Part shown: one piece after another, positions 42,921-51,648 of the stretch
How positions within the stretch are numbered: the first letter of the stretch is position 1
Layout of the letters: the number at the start of each line of letters is the position of its first letter
Assembly: GCA_963802575.1 (NCBI GenBank)
Contig: CAWDJF010000007.1
Span: 682,001 to 746,000 of the forward strand
Direction: 5' to 3'
DNA length: 64,000 nucleotides
Source: DATFTE01 sp963802575
GTDB lineage: Bacteria; Acidobacteriota; Terriglobia; Terriglobales; Acidobacteriaceae
Notes under the pieces: model-generated
Told to the model about the DNA's origin: nothing
Seen by the model: the letters and a program-made list of their open reading frames with translations, nothing else
Database searches by the model: none
Program-made: the position numbers and the translations under genes

Positions 42921-43178
42921 ATGGAATCGGCAATCACCGTGAAGGGCCAAGCCACCATCCCGAAAGCCATCCGTGAGCATCTCGGGCTCGAGCCGGGTGA
43001 TCGGGTTAAGTTCTTTGTGCATCCCGACGGAAGCGTGGTCTTGTTGCCGAAACTCTCAGCTTCGGCGGTACGCGGTATCTTCAAATCCCGGAGCCCGCGG
43101 CCTGTAACCACCGAGCGAATGACCTCGGCGGCCGGTGAGGGTGCGCTGAAGCGAAATCCCCGGCGACGGCGCCGATGA
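42921..43178 (+). CDS. AbrB/SpoVT-type antitoxin
   Basis: 85 aa. The N-terminal swapped-hairpin AbrB DNA-binding motif is ITVKGQATIPKAIREHLGLEPGDRVKF (5-31). A basic C-terminal tail (residues 60-85) ends in RNPRRRRR and probably wraps the toxin. ATG42921 follows GGAGGG at proper spacing; the upstream extension to 42885 is non-coding. The stop overlaps the PIN toxin start (ATGA), so the pair is translationally coupled. Confidence 0.9.
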   Translation: MESAITVKGQATIPKAIREHLGLEPGDRVKFFVHPDGSVVLLPKLSASAVRGIFKSRSPRPVTTERMTSAAGEGALKRNPRRRRR

Positions 43179-43570
43179 TCGGACTCGATACCAACATCCT
43201 GATACGCTATCTCACCCTCGACGACCCGGCACAGTCCGCCAAAGCCACCGAAATTCTTGAACGCCGATTGACGCCGAGCAATCCAGGTTTTGTCAGCGTC
43301 GTAGCCATGGTCGAGATCGTGTGGGTCTTGGATCGCGCTTATGGCTTAACCAACCAGGAAGTCGCCACAGCGATTGAACGCCTGCTGCAGGTTGAGGTTC
43401 TTGCGATCGAAAGCGAGCAGGCAGTCTTCACCGCGATGGTGGCCCTAAAACAGGGGCGAGGGTCGTTCGCGGACGCGTTGATCGCGGAGCTTGGAGTGCG
43501 AGCAGGATGTACTCGCACGTTGACCTTTGATCAGAAAGCAGCAAGGCTTCCTGGCTTCGAACTCGCGTAG
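43175..43570 (+). CDS. vapC: PIN-domain ribonuclease toxin (VapC-like)
   Basis: 131 aa. PIN fold acidic residues: Asp5 in IGLDTNILIRYL, the Glu in VAMVEIVWVL, Asp in GSFADALIAELG and Asp in TLTFDQKA. VapC toxins cleave tRNA or rRNA and are held inactive by the antitoxin. The ATG overlaps the antitoxin stop by 4 nt. The right direct repeat begins only 12 bp after its stop codon. Confidence 0.92.
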   Translation: MIGLDTNILIRYLTLDDPAQSAKATEILERRLTPSNPGFVSVVAMVEIVWVLDRAYGLTNQEVATAIERLLQVEVLAIESEQAVFTAMVALKQGRGSFADALIAELGVRAGCTRTLTFDQKAARLPGFELA

Positions 43571-43581
43571 TCGACCCACTC

Positions 43582-43711
43582 GCCGGGTGCCCCCATTTCT
43601 CGCGCCCTTTGCGAGAAGTGGGGCCTTCACGACAGGACGGCACCCTCAACCCCCTGACGTCATCCTGAGGAGGGCGAAGCCCGACGAAGGGTCTCGCGCG
43701 CATCACTCGAT
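43582..43711. repeat. ~130-bp direct repeat, right copy
   Basis: Same order of segments as the left copy: GCCGGGTGCCCCCATTTCTCG, hairpin CCCCATTTCTCGC/GCGAGAAGTGGGG (43591-43623, one mismatch), CACGACA, ACCCTCAACC and GACGAAGGGTCTCGCGCGCATCAC. A further related but lone GTCATCCTGAGG copy is at 41653-41700. Confidence 0.8.
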
Positions 43712-43910
43712 CCCACTCATCCCCACAGAACAGAGAACGCGGATGAATGGGCTACCCGCCAACCAGTTTTAGGGGCTTAGTCGAGGAAAGGATCGGAGAG
43801 CCCCCAACCTAGCTGGCTTTTTCTCTACAGTCACTATTAACCATAGTTAATTGCTTGTGGTATATTACGGTTAATTTAAACGAGGGGTGCCTGGGGGAAG
43901 GATTACGGGG
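43712..43910. other. Upstream region of the TonB-receptor-like gene
   Basis: No gene. It contains a perfect TTAAC-CATA-GTTAA inverted repeat at 43837-43850 and a second partial TTACGGTTAATTTAA about 15 bp downstream. Possible operator for the receptor gene. The promoter itself is not clear. Confidence 0.45.
43837..43850. promoter_or_regulatory. Candidate operator TTAAC-CATA-GTTAA
   Basis: Perfect 5-bp inverted repeat with 4-bp spacer, 60 bp upstream of the TonB-receptor-like start. It lies in an AT-rich stretch followed by TATATT. No adjacent regulator gene to pair it with. Confidence 0.4.
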
Positions 43911-46529
43911 ATGACTGTGGGAAGGGTGGGATTCGAGCGGCCACAAAATTCGAAACTGCGTGCCCTTCAGAGTTCCCTGCTGGTGCTGTGGTTGGGGTGG
44001 GCGTGTTCGCTTTCGGCGCAACTCGCGGATATTGGCGCGCTCACCGGCGTGGTCACCGATTCCAGCGGGGCGGTGGTGGTGGGCGCAAACATCACTGCCA
44101 AGAGAGTCAGCGGGAATGTCTTGCGGAGTGTCACCGGCGGCGCCTCGGGCCGGTTCTCCATCGAAAATTTGCCTCCGGGTCGCTACGTGCTGCGTATCGA
44201 TGCTCCCGGATTCGCCGCGACCCAGGCCATCGCAGAAGTTGGAACCTCGAATACTGCGCCCGTAACCATCGTCCTTTCCGTGCAGAGAACAGAGGAAACC
44301 GTCACTGTCGAGGGCTCGGCGGTGGATGTCGAAACTGCTGGGCGCGCGCACACCGACATCGCACCGGCGCTTACGGACTCGCTGCCCGATACTGCCGTGA
44401 ACGGCGGCTTTAGCCAGGCGCTGACGCTGGGCACGCCGGGCGTGGCGGCGGAATCCAATGGCGGATTCCATCCCTTGGGGGAGCACGCCGAAGTTTCCTT
44501 CAGCATCGACGGGCAGCCGATCTCGGATCAGCAGAGCCGCACTTTTTCGAACCAGGTTTCGCTGAACACCGTCGAGTCGATTGATGTGATTCACGGCGCG
44601 CCTCCAGCCGAGTACGGCGACAAAACCAGCATGATTGTGCGGGCGGTGACGCACTCCGGCCTGGGTGCCGGCTCGCCCACCGGCACGATCTCTCTCGGCT
44701 ACGGCACCTTCGGTACCGGCACGACTGACTTATCCCTGCGCGTGGGGAATGCGAAGATGGGTGATTTCTTTGCGGCGGATGGCGTGAACAGCCAGCGCTT
44801 CCTGGACCCTCCGGAGTTCGTTCCTCTGCACGCCACCGGCAATTCCGAAAACGTCTTCAATCGCTTCGATCTGCAGCCGACACCGGCCGATTCGCTGCAC
44901 TTGAACCTGACAATTTCGCGCTCCTGGTTTCAGACTCCGAATACCTACGATCAACAGGCGAGCAGACAGGACCAGCGCCAGTTCATGCGCAGCGGCAATC
45001 TTGCGCTCGCGTATTCTCACGTCTTCAATCCCTCGTGGCTGCTGGATGTGAACCTGTGGGGGCGCGGCGACCATGTCAATTACTATCCGTCGAGCAACCT
45101 GTTCGCCGACCAACCGGCCACGCTGTCGCAAGATCGCTCGCTGAGGAACTTCGGCGCCCGCGCGGACCTCTCCTTCACCAAGGGACACCACAACGCGAAA
45201 GCCGGAATTACCTCCAAGTGGACTCCCTTGAGCGAAGGCTTCGCGACGGGATTGACCGATCCCGCCTTCAATTCGCCCTGCGTCGACGCGCAAGGCGTGC
45301 CGGTTCCCGATCCTGCGCTGACCAATTCTTCGCAGTGCGCCGCGAATGGAGATGCGCCAAACCCCGGCTTTCAGTCCAGCCTTTTGCCTTATGACTTGAG
45401 CCGCAAGGGAAAACTTTTTCAATTCAACGGCAGCGCCACCATCAAGGAGCAAAGCGCCTACGTGGAAGACTCCATTGTGTGGGGGAGGCTGGGCATCAAT
45501 CCTGGATTGCGGGTTGATCACTACGATGGCATCTCGCACAGCACGGCACTACAGCCACGGGGTGGGCTGACCTATCAGTTGCCGCGCATCGATACCGTCC
45601 TGCGAGCTTCGTATGCGCGCATCATGGTGACGCCTTATAACGAGAACCTGGTGCTTTCGAGCGCGACCGGGCCAGGCGGACTCGCAGGCGGCGCGCTGGG
45701 CAGCGCCACTGTGGTAGCGCTGTATCCCGGACGCCGCAACCAGTTCAACGTCGGGCTGTCGCAAGCGATTGGAAGGAAGATCACGATTGACGGCGAGTAC
45801 TTCTGGAAGTTCACCGACGGAGCCTTTGACTTCAACGTGATTCTCGATACACCACTGAATTTTCCCGTCCAGTTCCGCAAGGCGAAGATCGACGGTGCGA
45901 TGGGGCGCATCAATCTGGCAAGCACCCACGGCTTCTCCGCATTCAGTGTGATGGGGCACACACGCTCGCGGCTGTTCAGCCCGGAAGTAGGTGGCATCAA
46001 TTTCGGGACGGCCTACGCGCCGGTGGCGCGTCCCGACCACGATCAGGCCTTTCAGCAAACCACCTTCATCCGCTACCAACCGACGCCGCGCGCGCCATGG
46101 TTGGGCTTCACCTGGAGATACGACTCTGGCCTGGTCGTCGTCAGCATTCCCGACTACGCCACCGCACTCACGCTGTCGGGAGACGAGCAGGCGCAGATGG
46201 GCCTTTACTGCGGTTCAAACTTTGCCACCGTAAGCGCGCCGCTGCGCTCCTGCGCGTCAACGGTGTTTGGCGCGACCCGCGTGAACATTGTGCCGAACGG
46301 GACCTACGATCCCGACCGCAATCCTTCGCGCATCGCTCCGCGCAACCTGTTTGATCTAGCCGCCGGGTTCAACGATATCTGGCACCGGGAGCGCTATCAT
46401 CTCGACGGCAAAATCACGGTCACCAACCTCACCGACAAAATCGCGCTCTATAATTTTCTCTCGAGTTTTTCCGGCACCCACTTCGTCACGCCGCGAGCTG
46501 TACAGGCGGAGCTCAGCCTGCGGTTCTAG
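43911..46529 (+). CDS. TonB-dependent receptor-like protein with N-terminal carboxypeptidase-regulatory-like domain
   Basis: 872 aa from ATG43911 (GTG43887 possible). A hydrophobic signal region (LQSSLLVLWLGWACSLSAQ) precedes a CarboxypepD_reg-like beta domain (GALTGVVTDSSGAVVVGANITAKR to AEVGTSNTAPVTIVLSV). A plug-like segment follows (SVSFSIDGQPI-type and IDVIHGAPPAEYGDKTSM), then a long alternating beta-strand barrel ending AVQAELSLRF with the terminal aromatic of outer-membrane proteins. This Oar-like layout is abundant in Acidobacteriota. It probably takes up or binds plant or microbial polymers; substrate unknown. Confidence 0.9.
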   Translation: MTVGRVGFERPQNSKLRALQSSLLVLWLGWACSLSAQLADIGALTGVVTDSSGAVVVGANITAKRVSGNVLRSVTGGASGRFSIENLPPGRYVLRIDAPGFAATQAIAEVGTSNTAPVTIVLSVQRTEETVTVEGSAVDVETAGRAHTDIAPALTDSLPDTAVNGGFSQALTLGTPGVAAESNGGFHPLGEHAEVSFSIDGQPISDQQSRTFSNQVSLNTVESIDVIHGAPPAEYGDKTSMIVRAVTHSGLGAGSPTGTISLGYGTFGTGTTDLSLRVGNAKMGDFFAADGVNSQRFLDPPEFVPLHATGNSENVFNRFDLQPTPADSLHLNLTISRSWFQTPNTYDQQASRQDQRQFMRSGNLALAYSHVFNPSWLLDVNLWGRGDHVNYYPSSNLFADQPATLSQDRSLRNFGARADLSFTKGHHNAKAGITSKWTPLSEGFATGLTDPAFNSPCVDAQGVPVPDPALTNSSQCAANGDAPNPGFQSSLLPYDLSRKGKLFQFNGSATIKEQSAYVEDSIVWGRLGINPGLRVDHYDGISHSTALQPRGGLTYQLPRIDTVLRASYARIMVTPYNENLVLSSATGPGGLAGGALGSATVVALYPGRRNQFNVGLSQAIGRKITIDGEYFWKFTDGAFDFNVILDTPLNFPVQFRKAKIDGAMGRINLASTHGFSAFSVMGHTRSRLFSPEVGGINFGTAYAPVARPDHDQAFQQTTFIRYQPTPRAPWLGFTWRYDSGLVVVSIPDYATALTLSGDEQAQMGLYCGSNFATVSAPLRSCASTVFGATRVNIVPNGTYDPDRNPSRIAPRNLFDLAAGFNDIWHRERYHLDGKITVTNLTDKIALYNFLSSFSGTHFVTPRAVQAELSLRF

Positions 46530-46535
46530 GGCTGG

Positions 46536-46568
46536 CCCACACATTCGCGCGCTCTGCGAATGTGGGGG
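46536..46568 (+). terminator. Hairpin after the receptor gene
   Basis: CCCACACATTCGC...GCGAATGTGGGG around a short GCGCTCT loop, 6 bp after the receptor stop codon. It is similar in layout to the CCCCACTTCTCGC hairpins of the 130-bp repeats. Probably a transcription stop or mRNA-end structure shared with the convergent HAF gene. Confidence 0.55.
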
Positions 46569-46592
46569 ATCCAATTTTTTCACCGGCAGGTC

Positions 46593-47435
46593 CTAATTCG
46601 CTCCCGGCACCGCCAGAAAGCCGTGGACCTTGCCCTTCATGATGTACTGTCCCACCAGCATGCCGGAATTATTCATGCCGAAGATGAAGGTCGATCTCGC
46701 CCCCGGCATATCGACCGTCGTATAAGTTCCGTTCGAAAGCAGGAAGCCATGATCGCTGCCGGCCGAATCCGTGAAGTAGCCGGCGATGGTGTTTTGGGAA
46801 TTGATCCCGAAAGCATAGGTGTTAGTGGCTCCGGGGACGTCTATGGCCGTGTAGGCACCGGCGTCCCACTGAAATCCGTGCGCCACATCGGCACTGTCGT
46901 GCCAAATTCCGACTACTACGTTGGCATCGTTGAGGCCGCCAGCACCCGCGGAAACGCCACCAGGATAATCAAGGGTGGTCAATTGTCCACTCTGATAGAA
47001 ATACCCATGCCCGTCGCAACAGACGTCCAGATAGAGGCCTACCACCGCGCCCTGAGTATTCACGCCAGCCGCGTAATTGGCTGCGGCACCGAAGTTGAGA
47101 AATTGGAATTTGTTATTAAGAAACGTGTAGCCATTCTGGATCGCTGTGGCATCTGTGCCCACGATTTCTCCCGCGTCATTGATCCCGTAGGCCGCATTCG
47201 TTTGTGAGTTGGGAAAGTCCAACTTCCGAAACTTTGCCTGGGCGGCGTTGTAATAGAAGCCGCGTGTGTTCGGACCTCCGGCGGAGTAATAACCCACCAT
47301 GTCTCCGTTGTTATTGATGCCGCTGACTGTCGTTCTCTCAGCACCGGGTATGTCGATGGTTGTGAAGGTGAAAGTTTGGGCGGCCGCCGACAAACTAGCG
47401 GCGACTAGAACTGCGGTGTAGAAAACCATACGCAT
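46593..47435 (-). CDS. Secreted HAF-repeat protein
   Basis: 280 aa from ATG47435 (MRMVFYTAVLVAASLSAAAQ signal peptide). Repeats of about 40-45 residues with GINNNGDMVGYY, GINDAGEIVGT, GVNTQGAVVGLY, GLNDANVVVGIW, GINSQNTIAGYF and GMNNSGMLVGQY cores, as in TIGR02913 HAF-repeat extracellular proteins. Expected beta-propeller or similar surface protein, function unknown. An upstream frame to 47549 is not supported. Confidence 0.88.
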   Translation of the reverse strand: MRMVFYTAVLVAASLSAAAQTFTFTTIDIPGAERTTVSGINNNGDMVGYYSAGGPNTRGFYYNAAQAKFRKLDFPNSQTNAAYGINDAGEIVGTDATAIQNGYTFLNNKFQFLNFGAAANYAAGVNTQGAVVGLYLDVCCDGHGYFYQSGQLTTLDYPGGVSAGAGGLNDANVVVGIWHDSADVAHGFQWDAGAYTAIDVPGATNTYAFGINSQNTIAGYFTDSAGSDHGFLLSNGTYTTVDMPGARSTFIFGMNNSGMLVGQYIMKGKVHGFLAVPGAN

Positions 47436-47600
47436 GGAGGGGCCTCGTGGGTTCTGTCTGGCCTTGGGAGGAGGGGGTCCGGCCGGCGACCGGACAGTAT
47501 CCAACGGTTCTTCCATCGGCGTCAAGCAATTCGCGCATGTTCCAGACATTTAAGTTCTGTGTCCGAGAGCCTAAAGCCCAGAGCCTAAAAACCAAAAAAG

Positions 47601-47636
47601 CCCCGCCCTGTCGCAAAAACCGCGACAAGGACGGGG
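47601..47636. repeat. CCCCGCCCTGTCGC hairpin repeat, copy 1
   Basis: CCCCGCCCTGTCGC, loop AAAAACC, GCGACAAGGACGGGG. A nearly identical copy lies at 52275-52310, followed in both by CACCC. A dispersed intergenic hairpin, probably terminating the long secreted-protein gene on the minus strand. Confidence 0.8.
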
Positions 47637-47663
47637 CACCCTCTGGTTCTTCTTACTAACTTC

Positions 47664-50600
47664 TTACTGCACCGCAAACACCAAATCGTCATGATCGTTA
47701 TACGACCCTGACGGACAGGCTGCCGCGCTGCCCTGATAACGGAAGTTAGCCCGTACTGCTTGCAGGCTTCCCGTTGGCAAGGTGTAAGTGGTCGACAGCG
47801 CTTGCGCGCCTCCGGCTGGGGGAACGATCGTCTTGATGAACACCCAGGTCGGACTGTTCGCATTCGCCGCATAGTACAGATCCAGCGCATCGGACGAGCC
47901 TGTGTTCCAGGCCCAGACCGTGGCTGTGACCGTGACCGTTTGTCCGTGCGTTAGATTGCCTGCGCTGCTCGATACCAGGATGCGGTCGTTCGACTCATCC
48001 GAGTGGAACGTTCCGGAAGTTCCATCCGCGCACGAGCTCGAGATGGTGTTCGGTTGGTTGGGCTCCGCTCCGCCCGACATCGTATCGCGTCCGAGCAGTA
48101 GCGTTGGTCCCGAGTCGCACGACGATCCCACCACCGCGCACTGCGGTGCTTTCAGCGTCGAGCTGTAAACCGCAGTCTGCGGTCCGCCGCTCGGTCCCGT
48201 AACCGTCAGCGTGATCGGAGTGCTTGCCACCACCGTGCCCGATGTTCCGGTGACGGTGACCGTGGATGTGCCGATGGTTGCCGTCGACGACGCGGTCAAC
48301 GTGAGTACTGACGTGGCCGTCCCGTTCGCCGGAGGAGTGACCGGGTTGGTCGAGAACGCTGCCGTCACGCCCGTGGGCAGGCCGGTAGCGGTGAGGGTGG
48401 TCGCCGAACTGAATCCGTTCAGGCTGGTGACCGTGATGGTGCTGGTGCCGTTCGATCCTTGCGCCACGCTCAGTGAACTGGGGGCAGCGCTGACCGTGAT
48501 GCCGGGCGTGCCCGCGCCGACCGCGAAGATCAAGTCATCGTGATCGTCGTAGGCGCCGGTGCTGCACGACGACGCGCTTCCCGTGTAGCGGAAGTTCGCG
48601 CGCACAGCTTCGAGCGTGCCGCTAGGCAAGGTGAAGTTAGCCGAGAGCGTCTGCGCTCCGGCGGCGGTGGGAGTGAGCGTAGCGATCAACGTCCATACCG
48701 GACTGCTCGCATTCGCAGTGTAATAAAGGTCCAGGTGGTCGGAGGTGAATCCGCTGTACGCCCAGACGGTGGCACTGACCTTCACGGTTTTGCCCGGCGC
48801 CATCGTGCTACCGTCGGTGGTCGCAACCACCAGGCGGTCGTTCGATTCGTCGGAGTGGAAAGTTCCCGAGGTTCCATCGGCGCAAGCACTGTTGATGTTG
48901 TTCGGTTGGTTGGGCTCGGCGCCGCCCGACAGCGTGTCGCGGCCGAGAATGAGCGACGGACCGGAGTCGCATCCCGAAGCCACGTTCACGCACTTCGGCG
49001 CTTTGAGCGTCGAATCGTAGACGGCGGTTTGCGTCCCGACCGACGATTGCACTGTCAGTGAAATCGTTGTGCTGTGCACCAGCGAGCCGGAGGTTCCGGT
49101 CACGGTGATGTTGGTGGTGCCGACAGTTGCCGTCGCGGACGCTGTCAGCGTGAGCGTCGAGTTGACGCTGCCGTTGGCCGGCGGAGTGACGGGATTGGTC
49201 GAGAATCCTGCGGTCACGCCCGTGGGCAATCCGGTTGCGCTCAAGGTCGTGGCCGAGTTGAAACTGTTCTGACTGGTGATGGTGACGGTGCTGGTGCCGT
49301 TGCCGCCTTGAGTGACCGTTACCGACGAAGGAGAAGCGCCAATGGTGAAGTTCGCCGCCGCGGTCACGTTCACCGTCAGGGTGATCGTCGCCGTATGAGT
49401 CAGCGATCCGGAGACACCAGTGATGGTCACCGTCGACGTTCCCGTGGTTGCTGTAGACGACGCCGTCAACGTCAGCAACGACGTTGCATTGCCGTTCGCC
49501 GGCGGAGTGACCGGATTCGTGCCAAACGTCGCCGTGACGCCCGTTGGCAATCCCGATGCGCTTAGCGTGGTTGCTGAATTGAATCCGTTCAAGCTGGTGA
49601 CCGTGATCGTGCTGGTCCCGTTCGAGCCTTGATTGATGGTGAGTGAAGAGGGCGAAGCCGCAACCGTGAAGTCCGCCGTGCCTCCGCAACCGGGGAACTT
49701 GAAGTTCGCGATGCGCGTGTTCCAGTTAAAAGTTCCGTTGGTCTTGATGTACTCCTGTGTGTACCAGAATGTACAGTCATCCGCGGGATCAACCTGCATC
49801 GCACTGTAATCGCCCCAGCGGCTCAGGCCGGTAGTCTGCGATCCGGAGCCAGTGACAACGCTGGTCTCGGCTTCGAGTGTCCCCGAAGGATCGGTGGGCA
49901 CACGTCCGGCAAACGCGATCGAAGGATTCAGCGAACTGCTCGACTTGCTGTATCCAACGGCGATGTCGCTGATCTGATCCATCGCAATGCTGCCCATCCA
50001 GCGATAGGTCGAGTCAGGCGCGAATGTGCCCTGCTGCGCCACGGTAGGAGTTCCGCCAGGATTTTGAATCTCATACCAGCGAACGCCGCCGCTCGATCCG
50101 GCAACGACAGAGTGATTGACGACGAGCGATTCGTGCGTACCGAAATTGCGATAAGCCAACCGGTACATCAACCGATCGGCAAGAGAATCGAGCTGTTGCG
50201 TAGTGCCCGGCTGCGGCACGCAAGTTCCACCGCCGCACAGCGCACTGAAAGCCGCAACGCTGATAACAGTCGGCCCCGTGAACGTCGAGTTCGTAGGAGT
50301 CGTGAAGTCCACATGAAACTTGTAGAGATTCAGATTATTGGTTCCGTAATACACCATGTAATTCGGAGAACCCGCCGGAGGTGCCGTCAGTCCATCCAGA
50401 TCGGAAGGAAGCAATCCACCCACAGCCGAACTCTGCTGGAAGCAAACCTGGGTAGCCGCCTGCCCGGCCATCATCTTGGTCCGGTCATAAGCACAAGCAT
50501 CCGCCCCCACAAACGTATTCCCATTAAACATGTTGAAAGTTTCGTAATACGCGTCCGTCCAAACCGACATCTTTGGATAATCATCAAAATTTGTGTATTG

Positions 50601-51248
50601 GAAGGAATAGCGGTTGTACGTGCCGGTTGCATCGGATGTCGTGGAGACTGCGATGCATTGTAAGTACGGAGTTGTTGAGACTGAGAATTGGCTGAAGATC
50701 CAGCGTTGGGCTAGTTTGTCGTAGAGGACCACTGGGTCGCCGTCGTTGTTGGTCTGGCAGCCTCCGCCGAAACCGGACCACATGGTGTTGCCGGCGGTCG
50801 GTCCGGCGATGAGTGCGCCGGTCGTCTTATTAAAGACTGCGAAGGAAGTGTTGACCCACTGTACGTATTGCGTGGCGCCGACGGTGCCGTTGGTGTCAGG
50901 TGGAGCGCTGGTCACGCTGAACCCGTATTGGCCCGCACCCAAGCCTTCGAAACTCTGGCTGACGACGGGCGTGCTCGGAATCACGCTGGTTTGAAGTACT
51001 GGATCTTCCGCGTTCGGTGAAAGGCCGGGAGGCAGCGGAATGCGTCCGATGGGTTCGGCTTCGTGAACTTGCAGAGAGGGTGCGGGAGCGGTTTTGATCA
51101 GCTCGCTCAAAGGAGCGGAGACGTCATGATGCACGTCGCGACGAACTGTCATTCCAACGGTTGTCGATTGGGCGAGAGCGGAGAGTGAGAAACAGAGTAG
51201 CAGGGCTGCTCCCAGCGCGATGCGCGGGGTGGTGTCCACGGTAGACAT
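47664..51248 (-). CDS. Large modular secreted protein with repeated Ig-like and C-modules
   Basis: 1194 aa, ATG51248 with GGAGG upstream. Signal peptide (MSTVDTTPRIALGAALLLCFSLSALAQ), a long N-terminal domain (~45-510; VSQSFEGLGAGQYGFSVTSAPPDTNGTVG), then repeats. Module B (~93 aa; ASPSSLTINQGSNGTSTITVTSLNGFNSATTL-type, Ig-like) occurs three times. Module C (~165 aa; SGCDSGPSLILGRDTLSGGAEPNQP...YDDHDDLIFAV) occurs twice. Order A-B-B-C-B-C. Likely surface adhesin or polymer-binding protein; no catalytic residues recognised. Confidence 0.85.
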   Translation of the reverse strand: MSTVDTTPRIALGAALLLCFSLSALAQSTTVGMTVRRDVHHDVSAPLSELIKTAPAPSLQVHEAEPIGRIPLPPGLSPNAEDPVLQTSVIPSTPVVSQSFEGLGAGQYGFSVTSAPPDTNGTVGATQYVQWVNTSFAVFNKTTGALIAGPTAGNTMWSGFGGGCQTNNDGDPVVLYDKLAQRWIFSQFSVSTTPYLQCIAVSTTSDATGTYNRYSFQYTNFDDYPKMSVWTDAYYETFNMFNGNTFVGADACAYDRTKMMAGQAATQVCFQQSSAVGGLLPSDLDGLTAPPAGSPNYMVYYGTNNLNLYKFHVDFTTPTNSTFTGPTVISVAAFSALCGGGTCVPQPGTTQQLDSLADRLMYRLAYRNFGTHESLVVNHSVVAGSSGGVRWYEIQNPGGTPTVAQQGTFAPDSTYRWMGSIAMDQISDIAVGYSKSSSSLNPSIAFAGRVPTDPSGTLEAETSVVTGSGSQTTGLSRWGDYSAMQVDPADDCTFWYTQEYIKTNGTFNWNTRIANFKFPGCGGTADFTVAASPSSLTINQGSNGTSTITVTSLNGFNSATTLSASGLPTGVTATFGTNPVTPPANGNATSLLTLTASSTATTGTSTVTITGVSGSLTHTATITLTVNVTAAANFTIGASPSSVTVTQGGNGTSTVTITSQNSFNSATTLSATGLPTGVTAGFSTNPVTPPANGSVNSTLTLTASATATVGTTNITVTGTSGSLVHSTTISLTVQSSVGTQTAVYDSTLKAPKCVNVASGCDSGPSLILGRDTLSGGAEPNQPNNINSACADGTSGTFHSDESNDRLVVATTDGSTMAPGKTVKVSATVWAYSGFTSDHLDLYYTANASSPVWTLIATLTPTAAGAQTLSANFTLPSGTLEAVRANFRYTGSASSCSTGAYDDHDDLIFAVGAGTPGITVSAAPSSLSVAQGSNGTSTITVTSLNGFSSATTLTATGLPTGVTAAFSTNPVTPPANGTATSVLTLTASSTATIGTSTVTVTGTSGTVVASTPITLTVTGPSGGPQTAVYSSTLKAPQCAVVGSSCDSGPTLLLGRDTMSGGAEPNQPNTISSSCADGTSGTFHSDESNDRILVSSSAGNLTHGQTVTVTATVWAWNTGSSDALDLYYAANANSPTWVFIKTIVPPAGGAQALSTTYTLPTGSLQAVRANFRYQGSAAACPSGSYNDHDDLVFAVQ

Positions 51249-51622
51249 GTTGGCCTCCACAGAGATTTGGCAGAACTGGGGCCCGATAGAACCGACGTCG
51301 TGGCAAGGTCTCCGCTGCTGTGCGGGGTGACCGTCAGTCAAATGTCAAGGATTGTAAACGTGGGTAAGGTGTTTTGTGGAGAGAAACCTTCGAAGTGTTT
51401 CGAAATCCGGAAACCACTGTGAGGATGGACGATGGGGAGTTTTGGGGATGTTTGGGCGTCACATGGTGGCCTGTGGAAAGGCGATGGCGTCATCGGCAAC
51501 GGAACTGCGCGTCAGGTGCTTCGCCCTATCGGGCTCAGCATGACGTCAATTAACTATGTGAGGGGCGCATCGTTCGAGGGGGATTGGTTTGGATGGCTCT
51601 CAGACGCCGGTCGACTTCATCG
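51249..51622. other. Intergenic region, no gene supported
   Basis: About 370 bp between the large secreted-protein start and smpB. It should contain the secreted-protein promoter. A 72-codon frame at 51432-51650 is Gly/Trp-rich and lacks a ribosome site. The segment CGCCCTATCGGGCTCAGCATGAC near 51520 resembles a dispersed REP-like sequence. Confidence 0.4.
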
Positions 51623-51648
51623 TGGCCGGCGGGACGCCGGCGCTACTT
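51623..51648 (-). repeat. Palindromic intergenic repeat, copy 2
   Basis: Inverse copy of the 26-bp element at 40410. It overlaps the stop codon of smpB (TAA at 51647-51649) by about 2 nt, so the palindrome forms a 3'-end hairpin for the smpB message. Confidence 0.8.
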
